The notes: generated by a model from the letters alone, not told the origin. Shown: positions 25,077 to 33,699, counted from the stretch's first letter. The stretch is 64,000 bases of DNA from Bin5 sp965207495 (GCA_965207495.1 CBDBMP010000005.1:1-64000); one strand, 5' to 3'. Made by a program: numbers and translations.

Positions 25077-26219
25077 ATGAGGATACCGCACAAAGACAGA
25101 ATCCCCTATACAAAGATACCGATAGCAACCCCCGGCGAACTGACAGCAGCCCTGCAGGCGAAGGGATATCCGGTGCGGGAGCAACCGGGCCGGCGCTGGC
25201 CTGTTCACACTACCTCTGCGCTATGCCATGACGGGGACAGCCCCGACAAACTCGGCCTTTGCTTTGATGCCGACAAAGGACGCTGGGCCGGCAAGTGCTT
25301 GACAGACGGCTGCGAGAGTACGGCGATTCTCCACAGCGTGCAGGCGGCAACAGAGCTGTGGCTGTGCCGCTGTGATGCGTGCTGGTCAGCATGGCGAGCA
25401 GGGGGAATTTTTGCGAAGCCACAGACGGCCACAAGCGGTCACAGACGGGCTGAGACACACCCCGCAGGTGGACAACACAGTGCCGGTCTACGACACAATG
25501 CAGGCCCACGGAACAGCACGGGCGGCGATACGACATTGTACGCGGCGAGGTTGTGGGCCGCCGCGACCGCCAGTACCGGTCAGGCGCCGGAATATCACCC
25601 CGTGAGCCGCTGGCTGGCTGGCAAGGGGGAGGAGGGACTGTGGCCACCCGGCGTACCCCTCCCCGAAACTGTGCGCTGGCTGTCCAAGGAGAGGATGCCA
25701 GCCGGCAAAGGCGTACGGTCGGATAGCAGGGCGGCCGGCGCGCTGGTGATGGCGATGGCGAGACCAGAGGCTCCCTTAGCCGACGCACGCAAGGTGCATC
25801 TGGTGGCTATCGACGCGGACGGGGGAAAGGCGCAGCATTGGAGAGGGGACCGCGGGGACAAGCGGACATTCGGGTCAGACGCGTCGGCCTACGGCCTGTT
25901 GTGGCGCAAACGGCCGGGGACAGACGCCGGCCCCTGCCATCTGCACGTGTGCGAGGGTCTGGCCGACGGCCTGCGCATTTTGCGTTATGCTCCCGAACCG
26001 GCTGTCGTTGCCGTCTGTGCCGGTACGGGTTACGGTCGAATTGAAGTGGGCTGTTTCGCTACAGTTACTCTCTGGCCAGATGCTGACGAGGCAGGGGTTG
26101 GAGCGGCGCAGAAGGCGGCGCAGAAGTGGGCGGACCAAGGTTACGACGTGCGGATCAAACAGCTGGCAGCCGGCCACGATCCGGCGTCGGCACCACTACA
26201 GGACTCAGAGCATGAATGA
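25077..26219 (+). CDS. TOPRIM-domain primase-like protein
   Basis: 380 residues. The N-terminal part has a Cys-containing fold (LCHDG..LCFDADKGRWAGKCL..GC; C..C pairs also in CRCDAC), consistent with a zinc ribbon. The C-terminal TOPRIM domain has CEGLADGLRI (catalytic Glu) and LWPDADEAG (DxD). Such proteins synthesise RNA primers for plasmid or phage replication. The real start is the ATG at 25077; the longer upstream frame overlaps the RHH gene out of frame. The stop overlaps the helicase start by 8 bp (ATGAATGA), so expression is coupled. Confidence 0.85.
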   Translation: MRIPHKDRIPYTKIPIATPGELTAALQAKGYPVREQPGRRWPVHTTSALCHDGDSPDKLGLCFDADKGRWAGKCLTDGCESTAILHSVQAATELWLCRCDACWSAWRAGGIFAKPQTATSGHRRAETHPAGGQHSAGLRHNAGPRNSTGGDTTLYAARLWAAATASTGQAPEYHPVSRWLAGKGEEGLWPPGVPLPETVRWLSKERMPAGKGVRSDSRAAGALVMAMARPEAPLADARKVHLVAIDADGGKAQHWRGDRGDKRTFGSDASAYGLLWRKRPGTDAGPCHLHVCEGLADGLRILRYAPEPAVVAVCAGTGYGRIEVGCFATVTLWPDADEAGVGAAQKAAQKWADQGYDVRIKQLAAGHDPASAPLQDSEHE

Positions 26220-27528
26220 GCGACGAAACGGACAGCCACAGATCGCAGCTGTGACAGAACACATCCAACCCGATCCCATTGCAACGGCATATGATAGCCT
26301 TCAGGTCTCGGTGGCAGCCGGCAAAGACGATCCCGACGCCAGGGCCATCCTGCAGGCCGCGCTGCCTGACGGCGCCGACGCGCAGGTTTTGACCGGGGCG
26401 GACGTAGCTGAGGCACTGCGTTCAGAGAATGCAATAGAGCAGGAGCGGGCCAGAAGGACCATCCGGGCGTTGATCGACCAGCAGATTATTATTCCAGAGG
26501 GAGCGCTGATCAGCAACTGGAAACCGGAAGACCTGCGGGTGCTGCGTCCATTCTTGCTCAAGGAGTGGCTGCCGTCAGGCCGGCCTGCAATCCTCTTCGC
26601 CGACGGCGGTGTAGGCAAGACCTGGCTGGCGCTGGCACTCTGCGCGGGAATTGCCCGCCCACCCGCTGCGGGGTCGCAAGGCTGGCTCCACAGCAGAGAA
26701 AAAGAGAACGTGGGCGTCCCTGTTATCGGTGAAAAGTTCCGGTCCGGCGCGCCGGTTCTGTTTGCAACCTACGAAGACGAAATGCCGGACGTGTTCTACC
26801 GCCTCTCGGCTATCCGCCTCGGCGGGACGGGCGGACAGCGCGGCGACTGGAAGAACTGGGAGCTGCCGGCCGAGATGCCGAATCTGCAGGTGCTGGACAT
26901 GGTTGGCCTGGGGCTGGGCCCGTGTTGGGGTACGCCGCAGGGCGAACTGACCAACCGACGCAACGAACTCCTGCCGGCAGGAGAGGTGGTGCGGAAGGTC
27001 GCTGAGGAGCACGGGGCGCGGCTGCTGGTAATCGACAGCCTGGCCGCGTGCTATGCCAGCAATGAAAACGGGCGCGGCTCCGTCCACGAGTTCCTGCGCT
27101 CCTGGGACGAATGGGGGCGTGTGCAAAGCTGTACAACCCTCTTTATCGCCCACACCAACAAGGCCGGCGAGTTTTCGGGATCGACTGCCTGGCACAACGC
27201 GGTGCGCACCCGCTGGCATCTTGGGTATGAAAAGATAGGGGCAAAACCGAAGAACAGTCAGCCCGATACAAGGGAAAGCGTCCCCGTTCTGACCTGCGAA
27301 AAGGTCAACTATGGGGAGAAGCCGGAACACGGCGTCTATCTGACCCGCGGCGACGGCGGACGCTGGGAAGCGATTGCGAAACCGACGGAAAAAAATGCAG
27401 GGCAGGGCAACGACCCAGACCCAGGGACGGACGCAATCAGGCGCAATGGGAAAGGCAGGACGCAAGGGAGCAAAGCGGCAACAGACGCTCCCCGCGACGA
27501 AACAAGGCTGAAGAAGCTGGGAGGCTGA
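26212..27528 (+). CDS. RepA-like hexameric helicase/AAA_25 ATPase
   Basis: 438 residues with a RecA-type core: Walker A FADGGVGKTWLALALC (about residue 125), Walker B ARLLVIDSLAACYAS, and sensor TLFIAHTNKAGEFSGS. This matches AAA_25/RepA proteins of plasmids such as RSF1010 and of prophages. It would unwind DNA at the origin. It sits between primase and putative initiator, as replication helicases often do. The C-terminal 50 residues are basic and disordered. Confidence 0.88.
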   Translation: MNERRNGQPQIAAVTEHIQPDPIATAYDSLQVSVAAGKDDPDARAILQAALPDGADAQVLTGADVAEALRSENAIEQERARRTIRALIDQQIIIPEGALISNWKPEDLRVLRPFLLKEWLPSGRPAILFADGGVGKTWLALALCAGIARPPAAGSQGWLHSREKENVGVPVIGEKFRSGAPVLFATYEDEMPDVFYRLSAIRLGGTGGQRGDWKNWELPAEMPNLQVLDMVGLGLGPCWGTPQGELTNRRNELLPAGEVVRKVAEEHGARLLVIDSLAACYASNENGRGSVHEFLRSWDEWGRVQSCTTLFIAHTNKAGEFSGSTAWHNAVRTRWHLGYEKIGAKPKNSQPDTRESVPVLTCEKVNYGEKPEHGVYLTRGDGGRWEAIAKPTEKNAGQGNDPDPGTDAIRRNGKGRTQGSKAATDAPRDETRLKKLGG

Positions 27529-27532
27529 GTGC

Positions 27533-29110
27533 ATGAAATTTAACGATTGGTGGAATGCGTATGTCGACGCGGCCGGCGGCAAGAAATGTCAGCCGTCAGA
27601 CATCGGCTGCGCCATTGCCGGGGCAAAGCCGTGGCTGAATGCCGGTCTGCATGAATGCTCCAAGCGAGCCCTCACGCTGCTCATTAAATTGGACAGAGCC
27701 GATGGCCCAACCACACTGAGCGACCTGATGTTCGAGATCGCGGGTGGGAATTGGGATGAGATGTTGCCAGTTCTGGAGGGCTATCGCTTTCTGCTAATGG
27801 CCGACAAAGCATCGGATCCCACCAGGCAGAGTTTCGAAGACACCGGGCCAGAATTTGATGAGATACTTCTGGCCGGTTTTGAGATCTATCACCGGATCTG
27901 GTACGAGGTAGGAAAAGAGGCCGGCCTGAGACATCCAGTCGCCGCGCTTATCGACGGCTATTTATCTCACGTAGAGCCGGACACCCGCGATACCGGTGTA
28001 ATGCCGGCGCCGCTCGCTGCCCACCGCCATATTGAGACAAAGGCAGATATGGGCTTTCTCTTTGACGTAACCGAGTATGACCGCTCGCCGCAAACCGGTG
28101 AAATGCCAACCGACGATGCGCTCTCCCATCTTCCCAGCCTTACGCCGCGGCCGTCCGGCGTCGTTCCGGCGCTGCCAATCGTGCTTTGGGATCGGGCAGT
28201 GGAGGCCAAACCCGGCCGCGGCGCTCCCTATGGCCTGCGATTGTGGGTCGAGGCGATTCTCTCCGTGCCGGTGAGCGAACGATCGGGCACACGCACGATT
28301 GCGATCCCTTTCGGACATATGGTCAAAGCGATGTTCAATCGTTATCGCCGTGACCAGTTCCCGGCTCTCAGCACGGCCTTTCAAACTGTCCACAATATGG
28401 GCATTGCATGGGGTGAACAGGGGGCTGAGAGCGTCTGGGTTCCGGTAGTCGTTCGCAATCGACCGGAACGCTGGGATGCCTATGAAAGCGATGTGGTCTT
28501 TGAGGTGAAGTTACCGCCCGGCAGCGGTTCCGGCCCACTCGTCTACAAACCTTATTTGAGAGAGATCGGGCGACACAGTGCGCCGGGTTACAGGGCGACA
28601 TTGGGTTTGTGCTATCTATGGGACCGCTACGGCGCGAACAAAGGTCGCTTTATCCAAGCGACCATCCCCCGCCTGGCGCGCAACGGTCAAGGCGAACTGG
28701 TAGATTGCGACGGCGCGGTTTTGCTGACAAAGCAAAACCAACCGATCGGTCAGTACATGATCGGAAAAGGGGAGAACCGGCGCCTGCGGTCTGACGTCGT
28801 GGCACTGGATGATCAGGGCAATCGCGTGTACAGCATCTCGCATGCAGCCAGGGATCCCAACCCGGCGGCGGAACGTTATCCGGTACTCAGCGACGCTGAC
28901 CTGGTCACTCTCTGCTACCCGGCAATCGACGAAACATCCCGCGGCGGAAAGCGATTGTCTCGCAGCGCACGAAGCAATCGACAGAGCAGGGCACGAGAGG
29001 TGATCGAGGGGATGGCGGACAAAGGATACTGTATTGTCGAAGAGGTGGACGAGGGACTGCGCATCATGCCACCGGCCGGTTGGGGCGCAAGCTATCGCAG
29101 TTCGCTGTGA
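27533..29110 (+). CDS. putative replication initiator
   Basis: 525 residues, GGGAGG 8 bp before the ATG. No Pfam name is certain. The N-terminal 150 residues are helical, and the C-terminal half contains two segments that look like winged-helix modules (residues about 350-420 and 480-515, YKPYLREIGRHSAPGYRATLGLCYLW; REVIEGMADKGYCIVEEVDEGLRI). Four iterons begin immediately after its stop codon, the standard place for an initiator's binding sites. It is therefore most likely the iteron-binding Rep protein of an IncQ-like replicon. That role is inferred from context. Confidence 0.65.
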   Translation: MKFNDWWNAYVDAAGGKKCQPSDIGCAIAGAKPWLNAGLHECSKRALTLLIKLDRADGPTTLSDLMFEIAGGNWDEMLPVLEGYRFLLMADKASDPTRQSFEDTGPEFDEILLAGFEIYHRIWYEVGKEAGLRHPVAALIDGYLSHVEPDTRDTGVMPAPLAAHRHIETKADMGFLFDVTEYDRSPQTGEMPTDDALSHLPSLTPRPSGVVPALPIVLWDRAVEAKPGRGAPYGLRLWVEAILSVPVSERSGTRTIAIPFGHMVKAMFNRYRRDQFPALSTAFQTVHNMGIAWGEQGAESVWVPVVVRNRPERWDAYESDVVFEVKLPPGSGSGPLVYKPYLREIGRHSAPGYRATLGLCYLWDRYGANKGRFIQATIPRLARNGQGELVDCDGAVLLTKQNQPIGQYMIGKGENRRLRSDVVALDDQGNRVYSISHAARDPNPAAERYPVLSDADLVTLCYPAIDETSRGGKRLSRSARSNRQSRAREVIEGMADKGYCIVEEVDEGLRIMPPAGWGASYRSSL

Positions 29111-29194
29111 CGCGTCAAACAGGTGTACATTCGCGTCAAACAAGTGTATCTAGACGTCAGACAGGTGTACATTCGCGTCAGACAGGTGTACATT
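29111..29194 (+). repeat. four 21-bp iterons, plasmid-type origin
   Basis: Units at 29111, 29132, 29153 and 29174 share the core CGTCARACAGGTGTACAT (unit 2 is the most diverged: AAGTGTATCTA). They are in perfect 21-bp phase and start right after the stop of the putative initiator gene. Tandem iterons with a helical-turn period are binding sites for plasmid Rep proteins. Confidence 0.88.
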
Positions 29195-29240
29195 TCGCTG
29201 CTTTTCTCTCTGGTAGGGACGGGGACCCCATTAACCCCAT

Positions 29241-29309
29241 ATACCCCATAGGCCCATAAGGGCTATGGGGTATGTTATGGAGGGTTGCGCTGAAGCGCCC
29301 TCATAACAT
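29241..29309. other. two hairpins in origin region
   Basis: Hairpin one is 29241-29273 (ATACCCCATAGGCCC with GGGCTATGGGGTAT). Hairpin two is 29272-29309 (ATGTTATGGAGGG with CCCTCATAACAT). They lie 50 bp after the iterons. In IncQ plasmids single-strand initiation hairpins lie near the iterons; the resemblance is positional only. Confidence 0.65.
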
Positions 29310-29334
29310 GTGATGGAAAGACGACGGCCGCGGG

Positions 29335-29460
29335 GGTCAAGGGAAACGTCGCTTGCGAACGTCTGTGGCGCAGCTTCAATTATGCGAATATCAATCTCAG
29401 CCAGTACGACACGGTACGTCAGTTGTACACCGGTTTGACCGCGTACCGCGGAGGCGTCTG
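29335..29460 (+). pseudogene. IS3-family transposase 3' fragment
   Basis: The plus frame reads NVACERLWRSFNYANINLSQ, then YDTVRQLYTGLTAY. This matches the C-terminal region of IS3-group OrfB transposases (ERLWR..K.E.IYL..Y). It breaks off before the FYN..R motif and runs into the palindrome locus at 29493. Confidence 0.75.
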
Positions 29461-29469
29461 GCAAGACGG

Positions 29470-29610
29470 CTGCAGGAAACCGTCAGCAAAAACGACAAGT
29501 TGTCGTTTCTTACAGCGTGACGACCGCGCTTGCGCCAGAGCAGGCGGAACTAACTGATGGTTCAGGTCGCTGTGTCAACGTCTATATCGCGGACGGCATC
29601 GGGACCCGGC
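29470..29610 (-). pseudogene. palindrome locus with last codons of restriction gene
   Basis: The palindrome CGACAAGTTGTCG is at 29493-29505, flanked by outer CCGTCA/TGACG arms. To its right the minus strand reads AVRDIDVDTAT then stop, comparable to the last residues (VGDTNIDVAV) of the type IIG gene at 52392. Nothing else of the gene remains. Confidence 0.5.
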
Positions 29611-29734
29611 AGGGCAATCCGATCATCAACTGGAACGACGCCGAGAGAGCGTGTAACAGTGTCCGGATTTCTCTCTGATAGAGGGATCCGCCCCAATTCC
29701 TCCATAAAGGTATGGGGAGGCTGCCCACGCCCCT

Positions 29735-29825
29735 TTGGGGGAGCAAGCTATCGCGGTTCGCTATGATGCGTCAAACAGGTGAACATTTCGCTGCTTTTCT
29801 CTCTGGTAGGGACGGGGACCCCATA
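29735..29825 (+). repeat. truncated duplicate of the origin
   Basis: The sequence repeats the end of the putative initiator gene (GASYR.SL plus stop), then one iteron (29767-29787) and TTCGCTGCTTTTCTCTCTGG with GGGACGGGGACCCC, as at 29081-29230. Three of the four iterons are missing. A second palindrome locus (CGATAACTTGTCG, 29908-29920) follows. Confidence 0.85.
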
Positions 29826-30195
29826 CCGCACTGGTGGTGTGGGCGGGCAGCGCAGCCGGATCCCTTTCCGCCCAACCCAATCCAACACGTCTTGCTGTCG
29901 GCAAAAACGATAACTTGTCGTATTTGGCAGAGTATCGGTCGCGCTTGCGCCTAAGCAGGCGGAACCGACTGATGGCCTAGGGCGCTATGTCAACGTCTGT
30001 ATCCGGCGGCGGCGGGATAAGGAGGGGAACCTGCTGGCCGGCGAGGGCGGTTGCCCTGGAAAAGGGTGAACACTTTCTCTCATTTAGTCCGCGTCTTGAT
30101 TTTCTGTTCTGCAGTTGGTCTCCTACCAGCATCTTTGCTGGATTCCTGTCCGCCGGCATGGTCTTCACCCCGGAGATGGCTTACCGGCATCGACA

Positions 30196-31242
30196 TTACA
30201 AATCTTCAAGGGAGGCAAGCAGGTCCAGGACCAGCAACGCCGCGTCTCCCAGCAGCACCGGGTTGATGAACTCAATCGTATCGTCCCGGGTGTTGATGCG
30301 TGACTTGTCGTTGCCGAAGAAGTAAATCGTTGGAACCCCACGGTATCTGAAAACGGCCTCATCACTAGAGCCACTGATGCCCCAACCCTCTCTCATGCCC
30401 ATAGAGGACACCGACACCCCTTCTCTATCGACAGTTTCTGATACATACCCGGTCAACTGGCTGTCAACTGGCCCCCGGAAGTAGAGAAATGTACCGGACC
30501 CCACTGAATCAAAGTTGATCATGACCCTGATGGCGCCTAACTCTTCATCGATCAACTGGCGCACGTAATGCGCACTCCCGGTCAGTCCGGTTTCCTCTGA
30601 GCCAAAGGCGATAAATCGCAGTGTGAACGGAAGGTCCGACACCATCTCGTTCGACCAGGGCGGTTGCGCCAATCTCTCTGCCAGCGTCAGCAACACGCTT
30701 ACACCGGAAGCGTTATCGTTGGCGCCCACTGAGTTCCGTACCGTGTCGTAGTGCGCTCCCAGGATGACCACGCCTTCGCCCTGACCGGGAAGTTCAAGGA
30801 TTATGTTGCTGGATCTCCTCCGGAGAGGCCCTATCCGCACTTGAAAATCCTGCCTCTCCGGGCTGTAGCCGAACTCGGTGAAGCGGTCCATCAGGAGTTC
30901 TGCGGCTTTCCGTTCCTCCTTCGTGGCGCTCTGCCGCCACCCCACTTCTCGCGTCAACTCGCACAGGTGGCCGAAAGCGGTACTGGCAAGAGCCTTACGA
31001 TCGGCGGCGCTGAATCTTGCGGTAGCGGGCGGCGGACGGACATTGGCCAGTGACCCCTGCGCTATCTCTTCGAGTTCCGTGCAGGACGGTCCCGTTGCGA
31101 CGTACGGTTTTATACTTGTAGGGCCGTTGGCGAGAAAGTGACCAAACTCGTCATCGATGAATATTCTGCAGGCTACCGGCAGAATCGCTACGAGAAGGAA
31201 AAGACCTGCCAGTGAAAATTTTTTTCGTCTCCACCCAGCCAC
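30196..31242 (-). CDS. M28-family zinc peptidase, secreted or membrane-anchored
   Basis: 348 residues. An N-terminal hydrophobic segment (SLAGLFLLVAILPVAC, possible lipobox) is followed by a peptidase domain. Expected ligands: His in LGAHYDTV (about residue 165), Asp in GANDNASG, Glu pair in FGSEETGL and Asp in INFDSVG are present. The fifth ligand, normally His in the iHT..DT motif, is Asn here (RINTRDDT). M28 enzymes are aminopeptidases cutting N-terminal residues outside the cell. The changed ligand may weaken one zinc site. A fragment of a sister gene lies at 3655. A small ORF lies just upstream at 31253. Confidence 0.85.
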   Translation of the reverse strand: MAGWRRKKFSLAGLFLLVAILPVACRIFIDDEFGHFLANGPTSIKPYVATGPSCTELEEIAQGSLANVRPPPATARFSAADRKALASTAFGHLCELTREVGWRQSATKEERKAAELLMDRFTEFGYSPERQDFQVRIGPLRRRSSNIILELPGQGEGVVILGAHYDTVRNSVGANDNASGVSVLLTLAERLAQPPWSNEMVSDLPFTLRFIAFGSEETGLTGSAHYVRQLIDEELGAIRVMINFDSVGSGTFLYFRGPVDSQLTGYVSETVDREGVSVSSMGMREGWGISGSSDEAVFRYRGVPTIYFFGNDKSRINTRDDTIEFINPVLLGDAALLVLDLLASLEDL

Positions 31243-31252
31243 CGATTCCTCC

Positions 31253-31468
31253 TTATCGAGGCCTTATGCCAGATAGCGCTATTGACTGATTCGCTTTTTG
31301 GCGGGCGCGCATGGCCTCTGTGCGTTTGTGCCAGAATTCGAGTTCTTCTTCTCTCGACTTGCCCTCGACGAGGCGCCGGACACGCTCTGCGCTCGAAGCT
31401 CGCGCATAACCCCGTGACACGTTAACCTCTGACGTCCGAGGCGTAGGGATACGGCAATTCAGGGCCAT
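31253..31468 (-). CDS. small antitoxin-like protein, FWxKR family, 5' end chimeric
   Basis: Up to 71 residues. The core GKSREEELEFWHKRTEAMRARQ is shared with the protein at 33499-33693 (GKSPAEQLTFWQKRNQMRRARQ). The first ~18 codons overlap a RelE-toxin remnant in another frame, so the real start may be the GTG in VSRGYARASS. The gene ends 10 bp before the peptidase gene. Such short proteins are seen near toxins, but the role is unproven. Confidence 0.5.
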   Translation of the reverse strand: MALNCRIPTPRTSEVNVSRGYARASSAERVRRLVEGKSREEELEFWHKRTEAMRARQKANQSIALSGIRPR

Positions 31469-31561
31469 ATGTCATCAGCAGTTCGACCCTGGTAATTGCG
31501 GCGTCCTGCTGCCTCTCCGAAAGCGTTTGGCAAAGCACTTGTGGGAATTCGACGGCAAAAA
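31435..31561 (-). pseudogene. RelE/HigB-type toxin N-terminal fragment
   Basis: The minus frame directly after the palindrome (31562-31574) reads VEFPQVLCQTLSERQQDAAI, then VELLMTYGPELPYPYASDV. This fits the N-terminal half of RelE/HigB (Gp49-like) toxins (L...QQDA....E.L...GP.L..P). It then merges into the small ORF at 31253. Confidence 0.55.
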
Positions 31562-31574
31562 CGACAATTTGTCG

Positions 31575-31775
31575 TTTTTGTTTGTGTGATGGTTACCATT
31601 GCGGCCAGGTCGGCTCTTCCTGCTTGGCGGCCCGGACCGCTATCTCTACATCCGTATGGCCGGCGACGAGGTCGTCGTCGTAAGCGAGGGTTATGGCTTT
31701 GGCGCGGTCGTGTCCGAAGGCGGCTATGTCGCGGCGGCGGACGATGGGGAAGGTGTCGAGATCGTGCAGCGCCTT
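31575..31775 (-). pseudogene. C-terminal remnant of a type IIG restriction gene
   Basis: The minus frame reads LDTFPIVRRRDIAAFGHDRA, then KAITLAYDDDLVAGHTDVEIAV. This is homologous to the last ~45 residues of the intact gene at 52392 (LDTFPIVRRHDKAAFGTYRT; MILAYYNALAVGDTNIDVAV). It is cut at 31775, 8 bp from the HEPN gene end, and on the other side runs through the palindrome at 31562-31574. Confidence 0.75.
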
Positions 31776-31782
31776 TAGGAGT

Positions 31783-32175
31783 TCAGAGTTGCATGTTCTG
31801 CGTAACGAAAGCGGAGACGGTTTCTGCCGACTTTATCGCCTCGTTTGCCGCGTCTACGCCGGGTTCCTCAAAGCCCTGCACCGGGTAACGCACGCCAGCT
31901 CCGTATCTCCCAAGGATCACGACAATCGGCGCCAGTTCCTCAAATACAGGTTGCAGTGCCGCGCATTGCTGTAAGAGATAGAGGAGATCATGCACGGGGC
32001 GGAACTCGGTAGACCGAGAGACAAGAAAACCCTTCAAGTATTTCTCGGCGCATTGCTGGCAGTGATAGCAGGCCATCGCGGGCAAAGGATCGCCCGCGCT
32101 CATGGCTCGTCGAGCCATTTCCAAGTCCTGTTCCGCTTTCTCGAACCAGTCGTGTTCAGGGGGCTGAGCGCTCAT
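31783..32175 (-). CDS. HEPN-domain toxin partner
   Basis: 130 residues: HDWFEKAEQDLEMARRAM, then ACYHCQQCAEKYLKGFLV, the MNT-associated HEPN pattern, with RPVHDLLYLLQQC. The start at 32175 was chosen because it gives a 20-bp overlap with the upstream MNT gene and fits the family. It is the second MNT/HEPN pair in the window (first at 14333-15050), only distantly similar to it. Confidence 0.88.
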   Translation of the reverse strand: MSAQPPEHDWFEKAEQDLEMARRAMSAGDPLPAMACYHCQQCAEKYLKGFLVSRSTEFRPVHDLLYLLQQCAALQPVFEELAPIVVILGRYGAGVRYPVQGFEEPGVDAANEAIKSAETVSAFVTQNMQL

Positions 32176-32494
32176 ACAGGATTTCTTGCGATTCAAGGGC
32201 CGTGTGAACAAAGGAATATGGATTCTTGCGCTGCTCGGACAGATGTTCAGGCGTGGTCACGATCACGTCGACAGGCAACACGAATTTCTCGCCAATCGCC
32301 AGGCGAATGGGGTTGCCGCGCTTTGGCCAGTCGTCGAGGGAATTGAAGACGACGAGGAGGTCGATGTCGCTGTGGGAGCCGGCGTTGCCGCGGGCGTGGC
32401 TGCCGAAGAGGATGATCTGTTCGGGATCGAATTTTTGGGCGATCAGCTGGGCTACGGCCTGAATCGTCGCTTTGTCGATGGTGATTTTACTCAT
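32156..32494 (-). CDS. MNT-type nucleotidyltransferase antitoxin
   Basis: 112 residues with IILFGSHARGNAGSHSDIDLLVVF (GSxxRG and DxD), the minimal nucleotidyltransferase signature. It is translated first and overlaps the HEPN gene. It would adenylylate the HEPN protein. The region 32495-32730 to the right holds no supported gene. Confidence 0.9.
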   Translation of the reverse strand: MSKITIDKATIQAVAQLIAQKFDPEQIILFGSHARGNAGSHSDIDLLVVFNSLDDWPKRGNPIRLAIGEKFVLPVDVIVTTPEHLSEQRKNPYSFVHTALESQEILYERSAP

Positions 32495-32730
32495 GTAGAC
32501 CAGATCCCCCCGGTCATGGACTTTTAACCGGGTATGTCCGAGGACCTACGATAGCCTGGGAGGCAGGGCAGGCGTTTCAGAGTGTGTTTCAGTCAGTGCT
32601 GAATCTGCTTCAGTCCGCTGGTCCCTTCTCCCGAGGGTCAACTCAAACAGTGCTTAAACCAGGCGTAGCGGGCCCTAACAGAGAGACTCGCAGTTCCTGT
32701 TGATAAATCCCGCAAGCTCAACCACCAGAT

Positions 32731-33468
32731 CTATCTCTCAATTGCAAACGACACTTTCAGCATCGCTCCCACCTCTACTTCGGAAGCACTGTTATCCAGT
32801 GTAAAGGCGGTCCGGCTTATGAAGTCGGACAAGGAGGAATCTCTGCATTGAGGAGGAAACATTTCCTCTGAGACGGCGATGATCTCTTCTCCCAGCGGCA
32901 GGTCCAACAAACGAGAAAGGCGGCTTGCCCGTCTCTTGGCATCGGCGTATGCATCCAGAATCGCTTCCTCCTCAAGAGCGTAGCAGTCTTCCACTATGAA
33001 CGTGACCTGCATGGACAGGAGCGCCGGCGCCTGCTGCCCTTGTAACTCTTTTTGAAACTCTTGAAGGAATTCCTGCAGGCCGCCGGGGTCGTCATAGATA
33101 AAGGAGACCTCACTCGACGGGTTCGTAGGAGCGAAGATGCTGTAGGCGAGGTGTTTGGTCTCCACAGTCTCTTCTCTTATCCCTTTTTCCAGCAACAAGG
33201 CACGGATATTTTCGATTTTGTCCGGTTCGACCATGGGCATGCCATTTCCAACGCCTGGAAAACCGGGTTGAGATCCCAGAGTCAGATAGACTCGCGCTGC
33301 ATCAGGTGGTACGGAAGCGTATCCATAGCCGGTGACGGTAATGCCGGGCCGGCCATCTACCAGTGTTCGGTCATCAACATCCTCGTCCAATGCGGGTGCC
33401 GCGTAGCTGTTTACGGGCGCAAAGAGACAGGCCAGCACGATGAGCGAGTTGATCAGGATCTTGTTCAT
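32731..33468 (-). CDS. SIMPL (DUF541) domain secreted protein
   Basis: 245 residues. A signal peptide (LIVLACLFAPVNSYAAP) is followed by ITVTGYGYASVPPDAARVYLTLG, the diagnostic start of SIMPL domains. The later block ILDAYADAKRRASRLSRLLDLPLGE matches the family helix. These are periplasmic or surface proteins of unclear role. An FWxKR-type small ORF lies 30 bp upstream, as it does before the M28 gene. Confidence 0.88.
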   Translation of the reverse strand: MNKILINSLIVLACLFAPVNSYAAPALDEDVDDRTLVDGRPGITVTGYGYASVPPDAARVYLTLGSQPGFPGVGNGMPMVEPDKIENIRALLLEKGIREETVETKHLAYSIFAPTNPSSEVSFIYDDPGGLQEFLQEFQKELQGQQAPALLSMQVTFIVEDCYALEEEAILDAYADAKRRASRLSRLLDLPLGEEIIAVSEEMFPPQCRDSSLSDFISRTAFTLDNSASEVEVGAMLKVSFAIER

Positions 33469-33498
33469 CAGTTGCTCCTTTCAACTTTCGGGGTACAT

Positions 33499-33693
33499 CT
33501 ACCAAGGCACCAGAAATGGTACAAAAGGTTGACGTATGGCTCGAAGTATTGCTTCTTGCCGCGCCCGCCTCATCTGGTTGCGTTTCTGCCAGAAGGTCAG
33601 CTGTTCTGCTGGTGACTTCCCAGCCAACTGCTGATAGATTCGCGCTGCGCCGCGGCGTTTGAGAGCGACACATTGCGGTTCACGGTTCGCCAT
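33499..33693 (-). CDS. small antitoxin-like protein, FWxKR family
   Basis: 64 residues: ALKRRGAARIYQQLAGKSPAEQLTFWQKRNQMRRARQ. The motif LAGKS..E.L.FW.KR is shared with 31253-31468. A basic helical protein without signal peptide. Its position just upstream of an exported protein recurs twice. Confidence 0.6.
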   Translation of the reverse strand: MANREPQCVALKRRGAARIYQQLAGKSPAEQLTFWQKRNQMRRARQEAILRAIRQPFVPFLVPW

Positions 33694-33699
33694 GTTGTA

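Noticed and set aside
26575..27582. 335-codon minus-strand ORF over the helicase gene
   Set aside because: Antisense to a gene with clear Walker motifs.
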